Shown: positions 10,073-21,083, numbered from the stretch's first letter. The stretch: DNA of 64,000 nucleotides from Plasmopara viticola (GCA_001695595.3 MBPM02000009.1:1-64000), one strand, 5' to 3'. Notes: generated by a model from the letters alone, not told the origin. A program made the numbers and translations.

Positions 10073-10345
10073 ACCGAACCGGTATATCGCAAACCCAACT
10101 TCTTATATATAAACAATATCATCAGCGTGGGCTTGATCTTATTTCTGATCTGCTGATGCTACAACAGTGCCAATCTTTCACTCCTTACAGAGCTGCTGAT
10201 GTGACCATGATAAAATTTGAAGTATACCATTCGTCTAAAGTTAAATTGATAATTAACCCTTCCTTAAGCACCAGCCAAGCCAGCAAGATTGCACAGAAAC
10301 AAAAATTGCAGAATGACATTTTCACTAAAATAGGGAGCTGCAATA

Positions 10346-10417
10346 GGGCCTTGCCGGAGATCGAATCCGGGACCTCTCGCACCCTAAGCGAGAATCATAC
10401 CACTAGACCACAAGGCC
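10346..10417 (-). tRNA. tRNA-Pro(AGG) copy 31
   Basis: 5' flank B with 'atcaacttggg' variant (also at 54780), unit 342 bp. Confidence 0.93.
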
Positions 10418-10687
10418 ACCGAACCGGTAATCGCAAACCCAACTTCTTATATATAAACAATATCATCAACTTGGGCTTGATCTTTTTTCTGATCTGCTGA
10501 TGCTACAACAGTGCCAATCTTTCACTCCTTACAGAGCTGCTGATGTGACCATGATAAAATTTGAAGTATACCATTCGTCTAAAGTTAAATTGATAATTAA
10601 CCCTTCCTTAAGCACCAGCCAAGCCAGCAAGATTGCACAGAAACAAAAATTGCAGAATGAATTTCACTAAAATAGGGAGCTGCAATA

Positions 10688-10759
10688 GGGCCTTGCCGGA
10701 GATCGAATCCGGGACCTCTCGCACCCTAAGCGAGAATCATACCACTAGACCACAAGGCC
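10688..10759 (-). tRNA. tRNA-Pro(AGG) copy 32
   Basis: 5' flank A, unit 354 bp. Confidence 0.93.
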
Positions 10760-11041
10760 ACCGAACCGGTAAATCGCAAACCCAACTTCTTATTTATAAA
10801 GAATATCATCAGCGTGGGCTTGCTCGTTTTCGTGATGCACTAATGCTACGACGATGCCGATCTTTCACTCCTTATAGAGCTGCTGATATGACCATAAAAC
10901 AATTTGAAGTATACCGTTCGTACAAAGTGAAATTGATAGCTGACCCTTCCTTAAGCATCTACCAAGCCAGCAAGATTACACAAAGCGCTTAGAAACAAAT
11001 TTAGCAAAATAAAATTTCCATTAAAATAGGGAGCAGAAATA

Positions 11042-11113
11042 GGGCCTTGCCGGAGATCGAATCCGGGACCTCTCGCACCCTAAGCGAGAATCATACCACT
11101 AGACCACAAGGCC
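11042..11113 (-). tRNA. tRNA-Pro(AGG) copy 33
   Basis: 5' flank B, unit 345 bp. Confidence 0.93.
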
Positions 11114-11386
11114 ACCGAACCGGTATATCGCAAACCCAACTTCTTATATATAAACAATATCATCAGCGTGGGCTTGATCTTATTTCTGATCTGCTGATGC
11201 TACAACAGTGCCAATCTTTCACTCCTTACAGAGCTGCTGATGTGACCATGATAAAATTTGAAGTATACCATTCGTCTAAAGTTAAATTGATAATTAACCC
11301 TTCCTTAAGCACCAGCCAAGCCAGCAAGATTGCACAGAAACAAAAATTGCAGAATGACATTTTCACTAAAATAGGGAGCTGCAATA

Positions 11387-11458
11387 GGGCCTTGCCGGAG
11401 ATCGAATCCGGGACCTCTCGCACCCTAAGCGAGAATCATACCACTAGACCACAAGGCC
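11387..11458 (-). tRNA. tRNA-Pro(AGG) copy 34
   Basis: 5' flank A, unit 351 bp. Confidence 0.93.
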
Positions 11459-11737
11459 ACCGAACCGGTAAATCGCAAACCCAACTTCTTATTTATAAAG
11501 AATATCATCAGCGTGGGCTTGCTCGTTTTCGTGATGCACTAATGCTACGACGATGCCGATCTTTCACTCCTTATAGAGCTGCTGATATGACCATAAAACA
11601 ATTTGAAGTATACCGTTCGTACAAAGTAAATTGATAGCTGACCCTTTCTTAAGCATCTTCCAAGCCAGCAAGATTACACAAAGCGCTTAGAAACAAATTA
11701 GCAAATGAAATTTCCATTAAAATAGGGAGCAGAAATA

Positions 11738-11809
11738 GGGCCTTGCCGGAGATCGAATCCGGGACCTCTCGCACCCTAAGCGAGAATCATACCACTAGAC
11801 CACAAGGCC
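11738..11809 (-). tRNA. tRNA-Pro(AGG) copy 35
   Basis: 5' flank A, unit 354 bp. Confidence 0.93.
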
Positions 11810-12091
11810 ACCGAACCGGTATATCGCAAACCCAACTTCTTATTTATAAAGAATATCATCAGCGTGGGCTTGCTCGTTTTCGTGATGCACTAATGCTACG
11901 ACGATGCCGATCTTTCACTCCTTATAGAGCTGCTGATATGACCATAAAACAATTTGAAGTATACCGTTCGTACAAAGTGAAATTGATAGCTGACCCTTCC
12001 TTAAGCATCTACCAAGCCAGCAAGATTACACAAAGCGCTTAGAAACAAATTTAGCAAAATGAAATTTCCATTAAAATAGGGAGCAGAAATA

Positions 12092-12163
12092 GGGCCTTGC
12101 CGGAGATCGAATCCGGGACCTCTCGCACCCTAAGCGAGAATCATACCACTAGACCACAAGGCC
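12092..12163 (-). tRNA. tRNA-Pro(AGG) copy 36
   Basis: 5' flank B, unit 345 bp. Confidence 0.93.
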
Positions 12164-12436
12164 ACCGAACCGGTATATCGCAAACCCAACTTCTTATATA
12201 TAAACAATATCATCAGCGTGGGCTTGATCTTATTTCTGATCTGCTGATGCTACAACAGTGCCAATCTTTCACTCCTTACAGAGCTGCTGATGTGACCATG
12301 ATAAAATTTGAAGTATACCATTCGTCTAAAGTTAAATTGATAATTAACCCTTCCTTAAGCACCAGCCAAGCCAGCAAGATTGCACAGAAACAAAAATTGC
12401 AGAATGACATTTTCACTAAAATAGGGAGCAGAAATA

Positions 12437-12508
12437 GGGCCTTGCCGGAGATCGAATCCGGGACCTCTCGCACCCTAAGCGAGAATCATACCACTAGACC
12501 ACAAGGCC
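12437..12508 (-). tRNA. tRNA-Pro(AGG) copy 37
   Basis: 5' flank B, unit 345 bp; A-type trailer 'gagcagaaata' on a B spacer. Confidence 0.93.
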
Positions 12509-12781
12509 ACCGAACCGGTATATCGCAAACCCAACTTCTTATATATAAACAATATCATCAGCGTGGGCTTGATCTTATTTCTGATCTGCTGATGCTACAA
12601 CAGTGCCAATCTTTCACTCCTTACAGAGCTGCTGATGTGACCATGATAAAATTTGAAGTATACCATTCGTCTAAAGTTAAATTGATAATTAACCCTTCCT
12701 TAAGCACCAGCCAAGCCAGCAAGATTGCACAGAAACAAAAATTGCAGAATGACATTTTCACTAAAATAGGGAGCTGCAATA

Positions 12782-12853
12782 GGGCCTTGCCGGAGATCGA
12801 ATCCGGGACCTCTCGCACCCTAAGCGAGAATCATACCACTAGACCACAAGGCC
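12782..12853 (-). tRNA. tRNA-Pro(AGG) copy 38
   Basis: 5' flank A, unit 354 bp. Confidence 0.93.
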
Positions 12854-13135
12854 ACCGAACCGGTAAATCGCAAACCCAACTTCTTATTTATAAAGAATAT
12901 CATCAGCGTGGGCTTGCTCGTTTTCGTGATGCACTAATGCTACGACGATGCCGATCTTTCACTCCTTATAGAGCTGCTGATATGACCATAAAACAATTTG
13001 AAGTATACCGTTCGTACAAAGTGAAATTGATAGCTGACCCTTCCTTAAGCATCTACCAAGCCAGCAAGATTACACAAAGCGCTTAGAAACAAATTTAGCA
13101 AAATGAAATTTCCATTAAAATAGGGAGCAGAAATA

Positions 13136-13207
13136 GGGCCTTGCCGGAGATCGAATCCGGGACCTCTCGCACCCTAAGCGAGAATCATACCACTAGACCA
13201 CAAGGCC
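13136..13207 (-). tRNA. tRNA-Pro(AGG) copy 39
   Basis: 5' flank B, unit 345 bp. Confidence 0.93.
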
Positions 13208-13238
13208 ACCGAACCGGTATATCGCAAACCCAACTTCT

Positions 13239-13246
13239 TATATATA
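13239..13246 (-). promoter_or_regulatory. Upstream TATA-like box, class B (example, copy 39)
   Basis: The minus strand reads TATATATA at -39 to -32. Some class B units have a 2-4 bp shorter version (TATATA). Its position matches the class A box although the surrounding sequence differs. Confidence 0.6.
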
Positions 13247-13461
13247 AACAATATCATCAGCGTGGGCTTGATCTTATTTCTGATCTGCTGATGCTACAAC
13301 AGTGCCAATCTTTCACTCCTTACAGAGCTGCTGATGTGACCATGATAAAATTTGAAGTATACCATTCGTCTAAAGTTAAATTGATAATTAACCCTTCCTT
13401 AAGCACCAGCCAAGCCAGCAAGATTGCACAGAAACAAAAATTGCAGAATGACATTTTCACT

Positions 13462-13465
13462 AAAA
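13462..13465 (-). terminator. Pol III T4 terminator, class B trailer (example, copy 40)
   Basis: TTTT at the same 15-nt distance in a class B trailer (TTTTAGTG). A second T-run about 25-30 nt further down could act as backup. Confidence 0.75.
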
Positions 13466-13480
13466 TAGGGAGCTGCAATA

Positions 13481-13552
13481 GGGCCTTGCCGGAGATCGAA
13501 TCCGGGACCTCTCGCACCCTAAGCGAGAATCATACCACTAGACCACAAGGCC
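13481..13552 (-). tRNA. tRNA-Pro(AGG) copy 40
   Basis: 5' flank A, unit 354 bp. Confidence 0.93.
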
Positions 13553-13834
13553 ACCGAACCGGTAAATCGCAAACCCAACTTCTTATTTATAAAGAATATC
13601 ATCAGCGTGGGCTTGCTCGTTTTCGTGATGCACTAATGCTACGACGATGCCGATCTTTCACTCCTTATAGAGCTGCTGATATGACCATAAAACAATTTGA
13701 AGTATACCGTTCGTACAAAGTGAAATTGATAGCTGACCCTTCCTTAAGCATCTACCAAGCCAGCAAGATTACACAAAGCGCTTAGAAACAAATTTAGCAA
13801 AATGAAATTTCCATTAAAATAGGGAGCAGAAATA

Positions 13835-13906
13835 GGGCCTTGCCGGAGATCGAATCCGGGACCTCTCGCACCCTAAGCGAGAATCATACCACTAGACCAC
13901 AAGGCC
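13835..13906 (-). tRNA. tRNA-Pro(AGG) copy 41
   Basis: 5' flank B, unit 345 bp. Confidence 0.93.
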
Positions 13907-14179
13907 ACCGAACCGGTATATCGCAAACCCAACTTCTTATATATAAACAATATCATCAGCGTGGGCTTGATCTTATTTCTGATCTGCTGATGCTACAACA
14001 GTGCCAATCTTTCACTCCTTACAGAGCTGCTGATGTGACCATGATAAAATTTGAAGTATACCATTCGTCTAAAGTTAAATTGATAATTAACCCTTCCTTA
14101 AGCACCAGCCAAGCCAGCAAGATTGCACAGAAACAAAAATTGCAGAATGACATTTTCACTAAAATAGGGAGCTGCAATA

Positions 14180-14251
14180 GGGCCTTGCCGGAGATCGAAT
14201 CCGGGACCTCTCGCACCCTAAGCGAGAATCATACCACTAGACCACAAGGCC
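14180..14251 (-). tRNA. tRNA-Pro(AGG) copy 42
   Basis: 5' flank A, unit 354 bp. Confidence 0.93.
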
Positions 14252-14533
14252 ACCGAACCGGTAAATCGCAAACCCAACTTCTTATTTATAAAGAATATCA
14301 TCAGCGTGGGCTTGCTCGTTTTCGTGATGCACTAATGCTACGACGATGCCGATCTTTCACTCCTTATAGAGCTGCTGATATGACCATAAAACAATTTGAA
14401 GTATACCGTTCGTACAAAGTGAAATTGATAGCTGACCCTTCCTTAAGCATCTACCAAGCCAGCAAGATTACACAAAGCGCTTAGAAACAAATTTAGCAAA
14501 ATGAAATTTCCATTAAAATAGGGAGCAGAAATA

Positions 14534-14605
14534 GGGCCTTGCCGGAGATCGAATCCGGGACCTCTCGCACCCTAAGCGAGAATCATACCACTAGACCACA
14601 AGGCC
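14534..14605 (-). tRNA. tRNA-Pro(AGG) copy 43
   Basis: Gene and TATATATA intact; beyond that the 5' flank is scrambled (see 14671-14813). Unit 280 bp. Confidence 0.92.
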
Positions 14606-14670
14606 ACCGAACCGGTATATCGCAAACCCAACTTCTTATATATAAACAATATCATCAGCGTGGGCTTGAT

Positions 14671-14813
14671 CTTATCGAGAATCATACCACTAGATCTGAA
14701 TCTGCGTGATGCTACAACAGTGCCAACTCCTTTGCTGACCATCCCGTTCGTACAGAAATTGCTGCCCTGCATGCCAGCAAGATTACACAAAGAGAAACCA
14801 TGATATTAAATTA
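14671..14813. other. Scrambled spacer with an internal tRNA fragment
   Basis: Short recognisable pieces of the spacer are joined with gaps. A 19-nt piece of the gene (14676-14694, anticodon-stem and D-arm side) sits inside the spacer in normal orientation. The 3' trailer of the next gene is also altered (only TTT remains). Confidence 0.75.
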
Positions 14814-14885
14814 GGGCCTTGCCGGAGATCGAATCCGGGACCTCTCGCACCCTGAGCGAGAATCATACCACTAGACCTCAAGGCC
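14814..14885 (-). pseudogene. tRNA-Pro copy 44 with U33C and U8A, probable pseudogene
   Basis: 72 nt with all stems intact, but two near-invariant bases are changed: U33 before the anticodon becomes C (14854) and U8 becomes A (14878). The trailer has only TTT, and the TATA region is lost ('cttcttaaagcgtttgatc'). Anticodon AGG is kept. Unit 305 bp. Confidence 0.8.
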
Positions 14886-15118
14886 ACCGAACCGGTCGCA
14901 AACCCAACTTCTTAAAGCGTTTGATCTTATTTCTGATCTGCTGATGCTACATTCTTTCACTCCTTACAGAGCTGCTTCCATGATAAAATTTGAAGTATAC
15001 CATTCGTCTAAAGTTAAATTGATAATTAACCCTTCCTTAAGCACCAGCCAAGCCAGCAAGATTGCACAGAAACAAAAATTGCAGAATGACATTTTCACTA
15101 AAATAGGGAGCTGCAATA

Positions 15119-15190
15119 GGGCCTTGCCGGAGATCGAATCCGGGACCTCTCGCACCCTAAGCGAGAATCATACCACTAGACCACAAGGCC
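15119..15190 (-). tRNA. tRNA-Pro(AGG) copy 45
   Basis: 5' flank A, first of the 1-bp-shorter 'ggtaatcgc' form, unit 353 bp. Confidence 0.93.
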
Positions 15191-15471
15191 ACCGAACCGG
15201 TAATCGCAAACCCAACTTCTTATTTATAAAGAATATCATCAGCGTGGGCTTGCTCGTTTTCGTGATGCACTAATGCTACGACGATGCCGATCTTTCACTC
15301 CTTATAGAGCTGCTGATATGACCATAAAACAATTTGAAGTATACCGTTCGTACAAAGTGAAATTGATAGCTGACCCTTCCTTAAGCATCTACCAAGCCAG
15401 CAAGATTACACAAAGCGCTTAGAAACAAATTTAGCAAAATGAAATTTCCATTAAAATAGGGAGCAGAAATA

Positions 15472-15543
15472 GGGCCTTGCCGGAGATCGAATCCGGGACC
15501 TCTCGCACCCTAAGCGAGAATCATACCACTAGACCACAAGGCC
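15472..15543 (-). tRNA. tRNA-Pro(AGG) copy 46
   Basis: 5' flank B, unit 341 bp. Confidence 0.93.
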
Positions 15544-15812
15544 ACCGAACCGGTATATCGCAAACCCAACTTCTTATATATAAACAATATCATCAGCGTG
15601 GGCTTGATCTTATTTCTGATCTGCTGATGCTACAACATGCCAATCTTTCACTCCTTACAGAGCTGCTGATGACCATGATAAAATTTGAAGTATACCATTC
15701 GTCTAAAGTTAAATTGATAATTAACCCTTCCTTAAGCACCAGCCAAGCCAGCAAGATTGCACAGAAACAAAAATTGCAAATGACATTTTCACTAAAATAG
15801 GGAGCTGCAATA

Positions 15813-15884
15813 GGGCCTTGCCGGAGATCGAATCCGGGACCTCTCGCACCCTAAGCGAGAATCATACCACTAGACCACAAGGCC
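15813..15884 (-). tRNA. tRNA-Pro(AGG) copy 47
   Basis: 5' flank A, unit 353 bp. Confidence 0.93.
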
Positions 15885-16165
15885 ACCGAACCGGTAATCG
15901 CAAACCCAACTTCTTATTTATAAAGAATATCATCAGCGTGGGCTTGCTCGTTTTCGTGATGCACTAATGCTACGACGATGCCGATCTTTCACTCCTTATA
16001 GAGCTGCTGATATGACCATAAAACAATTTGAAGTATACCGTTCGTACAAAGTGAAATTGATAGCTGACCCTTCCTTAAGCATCTACCAAGCCAGCAAGAT
16101 TACACAAAGCGCTTAGAAACAAATTTAGCAAAATGAAATTTCCATTAAAATAGGGAGCAGAAATA

Positions 16166-16237
16166 GGGCCTTGCCGGAGATCGAATCCGGGACCTCTCGC
16201 ACCCTAAGCGAGAATCATACCACTAGACCACAAGGCC
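16166..16237 (-). tRNA. tRNA-Pro(AGG) copy 48
   Basis: 5' flank B, intact for about 220 bp and then rearranged; unit 421 bp. Confidence 0.93.
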
Positions 16238-16460
16238 ACCGAACCGGTATATCGCAAACCCAACTTCTTATATATAAACAATATCATCAGCGTGGGCTTG
16301 ATCTTATTTCTGATCTGCTGATGCTACAACATGCCAATCTTTCACTCCTTACAGAGCTGCTGATGTGACCATGATAAAATTTGAAGTATACCATTCGTCT
16401 AAAGTTAAATTGATAATTAACCCTTCCTTAAGCACCAGCCAAGCCAGCAAGATTGCACAG

Positions 16461-16586
16461 CAAACAAAAATAGGAGCAGCAATAAGAAATCCGACATTCG
16501 ACACTAAAAACCCAACTTCTTAGGTGAGCTGCAATAGGGCCTCCGGAGATCGAATCATTGGAAATTTCCACTAAAATAGGGAGCTA
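16461..16586. other. Rearranged spacer segment
   Basis: Spacer and leader pieces joined out of order, including 'aaacccaacttctta' from a promoter-proximal flank and a second trailer. It contains the gene fragment at 16537-16556. It makes this unit about 75 bp longer than normal. Confidence 0.75.
16537..16556 (-). pseudogene. 20-nt tRNA-Pro 3'-end fragment
   Basis: Discriminator, part of the 3' acceptor strand (two bases lost) and part of the T arm, followed directly by spacer sequence. It cannot make a tRNA. Confidence 0.7.
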
Positions 16587-16658
16587 GGGCCTTGCCGGAG
16601 ATCGAATCCGGGACCTCTCGCACCCTAAGCGAGAATCATACCACTAGACCACAAGGCC
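16587..16658 (-). tRNA. tRNA-Pro(AGG) copy 49
   Basis: Trailer shortened, TTTT starts 11 nt after the discriminator. Leader altered to 'acggaaccggatatc'. 5' flank A, unit 350 bp. Confidence 0.9.
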
Positions 16659-16936
16659 ACGGAACCGGATATCGCAAACCCAACTTCTTATTTATAAACA
16701 ATATCATCAGCGTGGGCTTGCTCGTTTTCGTGATGCACTAATGCTACGACGATGCCGATCTTTCACTCCTTACAGAGCTGCTGATATGACCATAAAAAAT
16801 TTGAAGTATACCGTTCGTACAAAGTGAAATTGATAGCTGACCCTTCCTTAAGCATCTACCAAGCCAGCAAGATTACACAAAGCGCAGAAACAAATTTAGC
16901 AAAATGAAATTTCCATTAAAATAGGGAGCAGAAATA

Positions 16937-17008
16937 GGGCCTTGCCGGAGATCGAATCCGGGACCTCTCGCACCCTAAGCGAGAATCATACCACTAGACC
17001 ACAAGGCC
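16937..17008 (-). tRNA. tRNA-Pro(AGG) copy 50
   Basis: 5' flank B, unit 342 bp. Confidence 0.93.
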
Positions 17009-17278
17009 ACCGAACCGGTATATCGCAAACCCAACTTCTTATATATAAACAATATCATCAGCGTGGGCTTGATCTTATTTCTGATCTGCTGATGCTACAA
17101 CATGCCAATCTTTCACTCCTTACAGAGCTGCTGATGTGACCATGATAAAATTTGAAGTATACCATTCGTCTAAAGTTAAATTGATAATTAACCCTTCCTT
17201 AAGCACCAGCCAAGCCAGCAAGATTGCACAAAAACAAAAATTGCAAATGAATTTTCACTAAAATAGGGAGCTGCAATA

Positions 17279-17350
17279 GGGCCTTGCCGGAGATCGAATC
17301 CGGGACCTCTCGCACCCTAAGCGAGAATCATACCACTAGACCACAAGGCC
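17279..17350 (-). tRNA. tRNA-Pro(AGG) copy 51
   Basis: 5' flank A, 'aaccggatatc' leader, unit 351 bp. Confidence 0.93.
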
Positions 17351-17629
17351 ACCGAACCGGATATCGCAAACCCAACTTCTTATTTATAAACAATATCATC
17401 AGCGTGGGCTTGCTCGTTTTCGTGATGCACTAATGCTACGACGATGCCGATCTTTCACTCCTTATAGAGCTGCTGATATGACCATAAAACAATTTGAAGT
17501 ATACCGTTCGTACAAAGTGAAATTGATAGCTGACCCTTCCTTAAGCATCTACCAAGCCAGCAAGATTACACAAAGCGCAGAAACAAATTTAGCAAAATGA
17601 AATTTCCATTAAAATAGGGAGCAGAAATA

Positions 17630-17701
17630 GGGCCTTGCCGGAGATCGAATCCGGGACCTCTCGCACCCTAAGCGAGAATCATACCACTAGACCACAAGGC
17701 C
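17630..17701 (-). tRNA. tRNA-Pro(AGG) copy 52
   Basis: TATA region present; the rest of the flank is a shortened B spacer. Unit 271 bp. Confidence 0.92.
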
Positions 17702-17900
17702 ACCGAACCGGTAAATCGCAAACCCAACTTCTTATATAAACAATATCATCAGCGTGGGCTTGAATATGCTATGCCAATCTTTCACTCCTTACAGAGCTGC
17801 TGATGGAAGTATACCGTTCGAAAGTTAAATTGATAACCCTTCCTTAAGCACCAGCCAAGCCAGCAAGATTTTGCAAATGATTTCATAAAATAGGGAGCTA

Positions 17901-17972
17901 GGGCCTTGCCGGAGATCGAATCCGGGACCTCTCGCACCCTAAGCGAGAATCGTACCACTAGACCACAAGGCC
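17901..17972 (-). tRNA. tRNA-Pro(AGG) copy 53, T22C, TATA lost
   Basis: One D-stem substitution (position 22, T to C, at 17952). The 5' flank goes from 'acttct' to 'caatatcatc', deleting the TATA box. Trailer shortened. Unit 301 bp. Confidence 0.8.
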
Positions 17973-18201
17973 ACCGAACCGGTAATCGCAAACCCAACTT
18001 CTCAATATCATCAGCGTGGGCTTGATCTTAGATCTGCTGATGCTGCCAATGAGCTGCTGATGACCATGATAAAATTTGAAGTATACCATTCGTCTAAAGT
18101 TAAATTGATAATTAACCCTTCCTTAAGCACCAGCCAAGCCAGCAAGATTGCACAGAAACAAATTGCAAAATGAATTTCACTAAAATAGGGAGCTGCAGAT
18201 A

Positions 18202-18281
18202 GGGCCTTGCCGGAGATCGAATCCGCGGACCTCTCGCACTTTCCTAAGCGAGAATCATACCACTAAATTGACCACAAGGCC
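18202..18281 (-). pseudogene. tRNA-Pro copy 54 with insertions, pseudogene
   Basis: 80 nt instead of 72. 'ttt' is inserted into the anticodon-loop region (18240-18242), 'aatt' into the D-arm region (18266-18269), and one base in the T stem ('ccgcggac'). The leader and TATA flank also carry insertions, with 'aaacccaacttctta' repeated. Unit 374 bp. Confidence 0.88.
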
Positions 18282-18575
18282 ACCGAACCGGTAAGATCGC
18301 AAACCCAACTTCTTATTTATAAAGAAACCCAACTTCTTATCATCAGCGTGGGCTTGCTCGTTTTCGTGATGCACTAATGCTACGACGATGCCGATCTTTC
18401 ACTCCTTATAGAGCTGCTGATATGACCATAAAACAATTTGAAGTATACCGTTCGTACAAAGTGAAATTGATAGCTGACCCTTCCTTAAGCATCTACCAAG
18501 CCAGCAAGATTACACAAAGCGCTTAGAAACAAATTTAGCAAAATGAAATTTCCATTAAAATAGGGAGCAGAAATA

Positions 18576-18647
18576 GGGCCTTGCCGGAGATCGAATCCGG
18601 GACCTCTCGCACCCTAAGCGAGAATCATACCACTAGACCACAAGGCC
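18576..18647 (-). tRNA. tRNA-Pro(AGG) copy 55
   Basis: 5' flank B, unit 345 bp; start of the strict A-B block. Confidence 0.93.
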
Positions 18648-18920
18648 ACCGAACCGGTATATCGCAAACCCAACTTCTTATATATAAACAATATCATCAG
18701 CGTGGGCTTGATCTTATTTCTGATCTGCTGATGCTACAACAGTGCCAATCTTTCACTCCTTACAGAGCTGCTGATGTGACCATGATAAAATTTGAAGTAT
18801 ACCATTCGTCTAAAGTTAAATTGATAATTAACCCTTCCTTAAGCACCAGCCAAGCCAGCAAGATTGCACAGAAACAAAAATTGCAGAATGACATTTTCAC
18901 TAAAATAGGGAGCTGCAATA

Positions 18921-18992
18921 GGGCCTTGCCGGAGATCGAATCCGGGACCTCTCGCACCCTAAGCGAGAATCATACCACTAGACCACAAGGCC
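18921..18992 (-). tRNA. tRNA-Pro(AGG) copy 56
   Basis: 5' flank A, unit 353 bp. Confidence 0.93.
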
Positions 18993-19273
18993 ACCGAACC
19001 GGTAATCGCAAACCCAACTTCTTATTTATAAAGAATATCATCAGCGTGGGCTTGCTCGTTTTCGTGATGCACTAATGCAACGACGATGCCGATCTTTCAC
19101 TCCTTATAGAGCTGCTGATATGACCATAAAACAATTTGAAGTATACCGTTCGTACAAAGTGAAATTGATAGCTGACCCTTCCTTAAGCATCTACCAAGCC
19201 AGCAAGATTACACAAAGCGCTTAGAAACAAATTTAGCAAAATGAAATTTCCATTAAAATAGGGAGCAGAAATA

Positions 19274-19345
19274 GGGCCTTGCCGGAGATCGAATCCGGGA
19301 CCTCTCGCACCCTAAGCGAGAATCATACCACTAGACCACAAGGCC
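19274..19345 (-). tRNA. tRNA-Pro(AGG) copy 57
   Basis: 5' flank B, unit 344 bp. Confidence 0.93.
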
Positions 19346-19617
19346 ACCGAACCGGTATATCGCAAACCCAACTTCTTATATATAAACAATATCATCAGCG
19401 TGGGCTTGATCTTATTTCTGATCTGCTGATGCTACAACATGCCAATCTTTCACTCCTTACAGAGCTGCTGATGTGACCATGATAAAATTTGAAGTATACC
19501 ATTCGTCTAAAGTTAAATTGATAATTAACCCTTCCTTAAGCACCAGCCAAGCCAGCAAGATTGCACAGAAACAAAAATTGCAGAATGACATTTTCACTAA
19601 AATAGGGAGCTGCAATA

Positions 19618-19689
19618 GGGCCTTGCCGGAGATCGAATCCGGGACCTCTCGCACCCTAAGCGAGAATCATACCACTAGACCACAAGGCC
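19618..19689 (-). tRNA. tRNA-Pro(AGG) copy 58
   Basis: 5' flank A, unit 351 bp. Confidence 0.93.
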
Positions 19690-19968
19690 ACCGAACCGGT
19701 AATCGCAAACCCAACTTCTTATTTATAAAGAATATCATCAGCGTGGGCTTGCTCGTTTTCGTGATGCACTAATGCAACAACGATGCCGATCTTTCACTCC
19801 CTACAGAGCTGCTGATATGACCATAAAACAATTTGAAGTATACCGTTCGTACAAAGTGAAATTGATAGCTGACCCTTCCTTAAGCATCTACCAAGCCAGC
19901 AAGATTACACAAAGCGCTTAGAAACAAATTTAGCAAATAAATTTCCATTAAAATAGGGAGCAGAAATA

Positions 19969-20040
19969 GGGCCTTGCCGGAGATCGAATCCGGGACCTCT
20001 CGCACCCTAAGCGAGAATCATACCACTAGACCACAAGGCC
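19969..20040 (-). tRNA. tRNA-Pro(AGG) copy 59
   Basis: 5' flank B, unit 345 bp. Confidence 0.93.
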
Positions 20041-20313
20041 ACCGAACCGGTATATCGCAAACCCAACTTCTTATATATAAACAATATCATCAGCGTGGGC
20101 TTGATCTTATTTCTGATCTGCTGATGCTACAACAGTGCCAATCTTTCACTCCTTACAGAGCTGCTGATGTGACCATGATAAAATTTGAAGTATACCATTC
20201 GTCTAAAGTTAAATTGATAATTAACCCTTCCTTAAGCACCAGCCAAGCCAGCAAGATTGCACAGAAACAAAAATTGCAGAATGACATTTTCACTAAAATA
20301 GGGAGCTGCAATA

Positions 20314-20385
20314 GGGCCTTGCCGGAGATCGAATCCGGGACCTCTCGCACCCTAAGCGAGAATCATACCACTAGACCACAAGGCC
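20314..20385 (-). tRNA. tRNA-Pro(AGG) copy 60
   Basis: 5' flank A, unit 353 bp. Confidence 0.93.
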
Positions 20386-20666
20386 ACCGAACCGGTAATC
20401 GCAAACCCAACTTCTTATTTATAAAGAATATCATCAGCGTGGGCTTGCTCGTTTTCGTGATGCACTAATGCTACGACGATGCCGATCTTTCACTCCTTAT
20501 AGAGCTGCTGATATGACCATAAAACAATTTGAAGTATACCGTTCGTACAAAGTGAAATTGATAGCTGACCCTTCCTTAAGCATCTACCAAGCCAGCAAGA
20601 TTACACAAAGCGCTTAGAAACAAATTTAGCAAAATGAAATTTCCATTAAAATAGGGAGCTGCAATA

Positions 20667-20738
20667 GGGCCTTGCCGGAGATCGAATCCGGGACCTCTCG
20701 CACCCTAAGCGAGAATCATACCACTAGACCACAAGGCC
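20667..20738 (-). tRNA. tRNA-Pro(AGG) copy 61
   Basis: B-type trailer on an A spacer; 5' flank B, unit 345 bp. Confidence 0.93.
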
Positions 20739-21011
20739 ACCGAACCGGTATATCGCAAACCCAACTTCTTATATATAAACAATATCATCAGCGTGGGCTT
20801 GATCTTATTTCTGATCTGCTGATGCTACAACAGTGCCAATCTTTCACTCCTTACAGAGCTGCTGATGTGACCATGATAAAATTTGAAGTATACCATTCGT
20901 CTAAAGTTAAATTGATAATTAACCCTTCCTTAAGCACCAGCCAAGCCAGCAAGATTGCACAGAAACAAAAATTGCAGAATGACATTTTCACTAAAATAGG
21001 GAGCTGCAATA

Positions 21012-21083
21012 GGGCCTTGCCGGAGATCGAATCCGGGACCTCTCGCACCCTAAGCGAGAATCATACCACTAGACCACAAGGCC
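21012..21083 (-). tRNA. tRNA-Pro(AGG) copy 62
   Basis: 5' flank A, unit 353 bp. Confidence 0.93.

Noticed and set aside
18240..18242. Intron in tRNA copy 54
   Set aside because: Only 3 nt are inserted and other insertions lie elsewhere in the same gene, so this is damage, not a tRNA intron.
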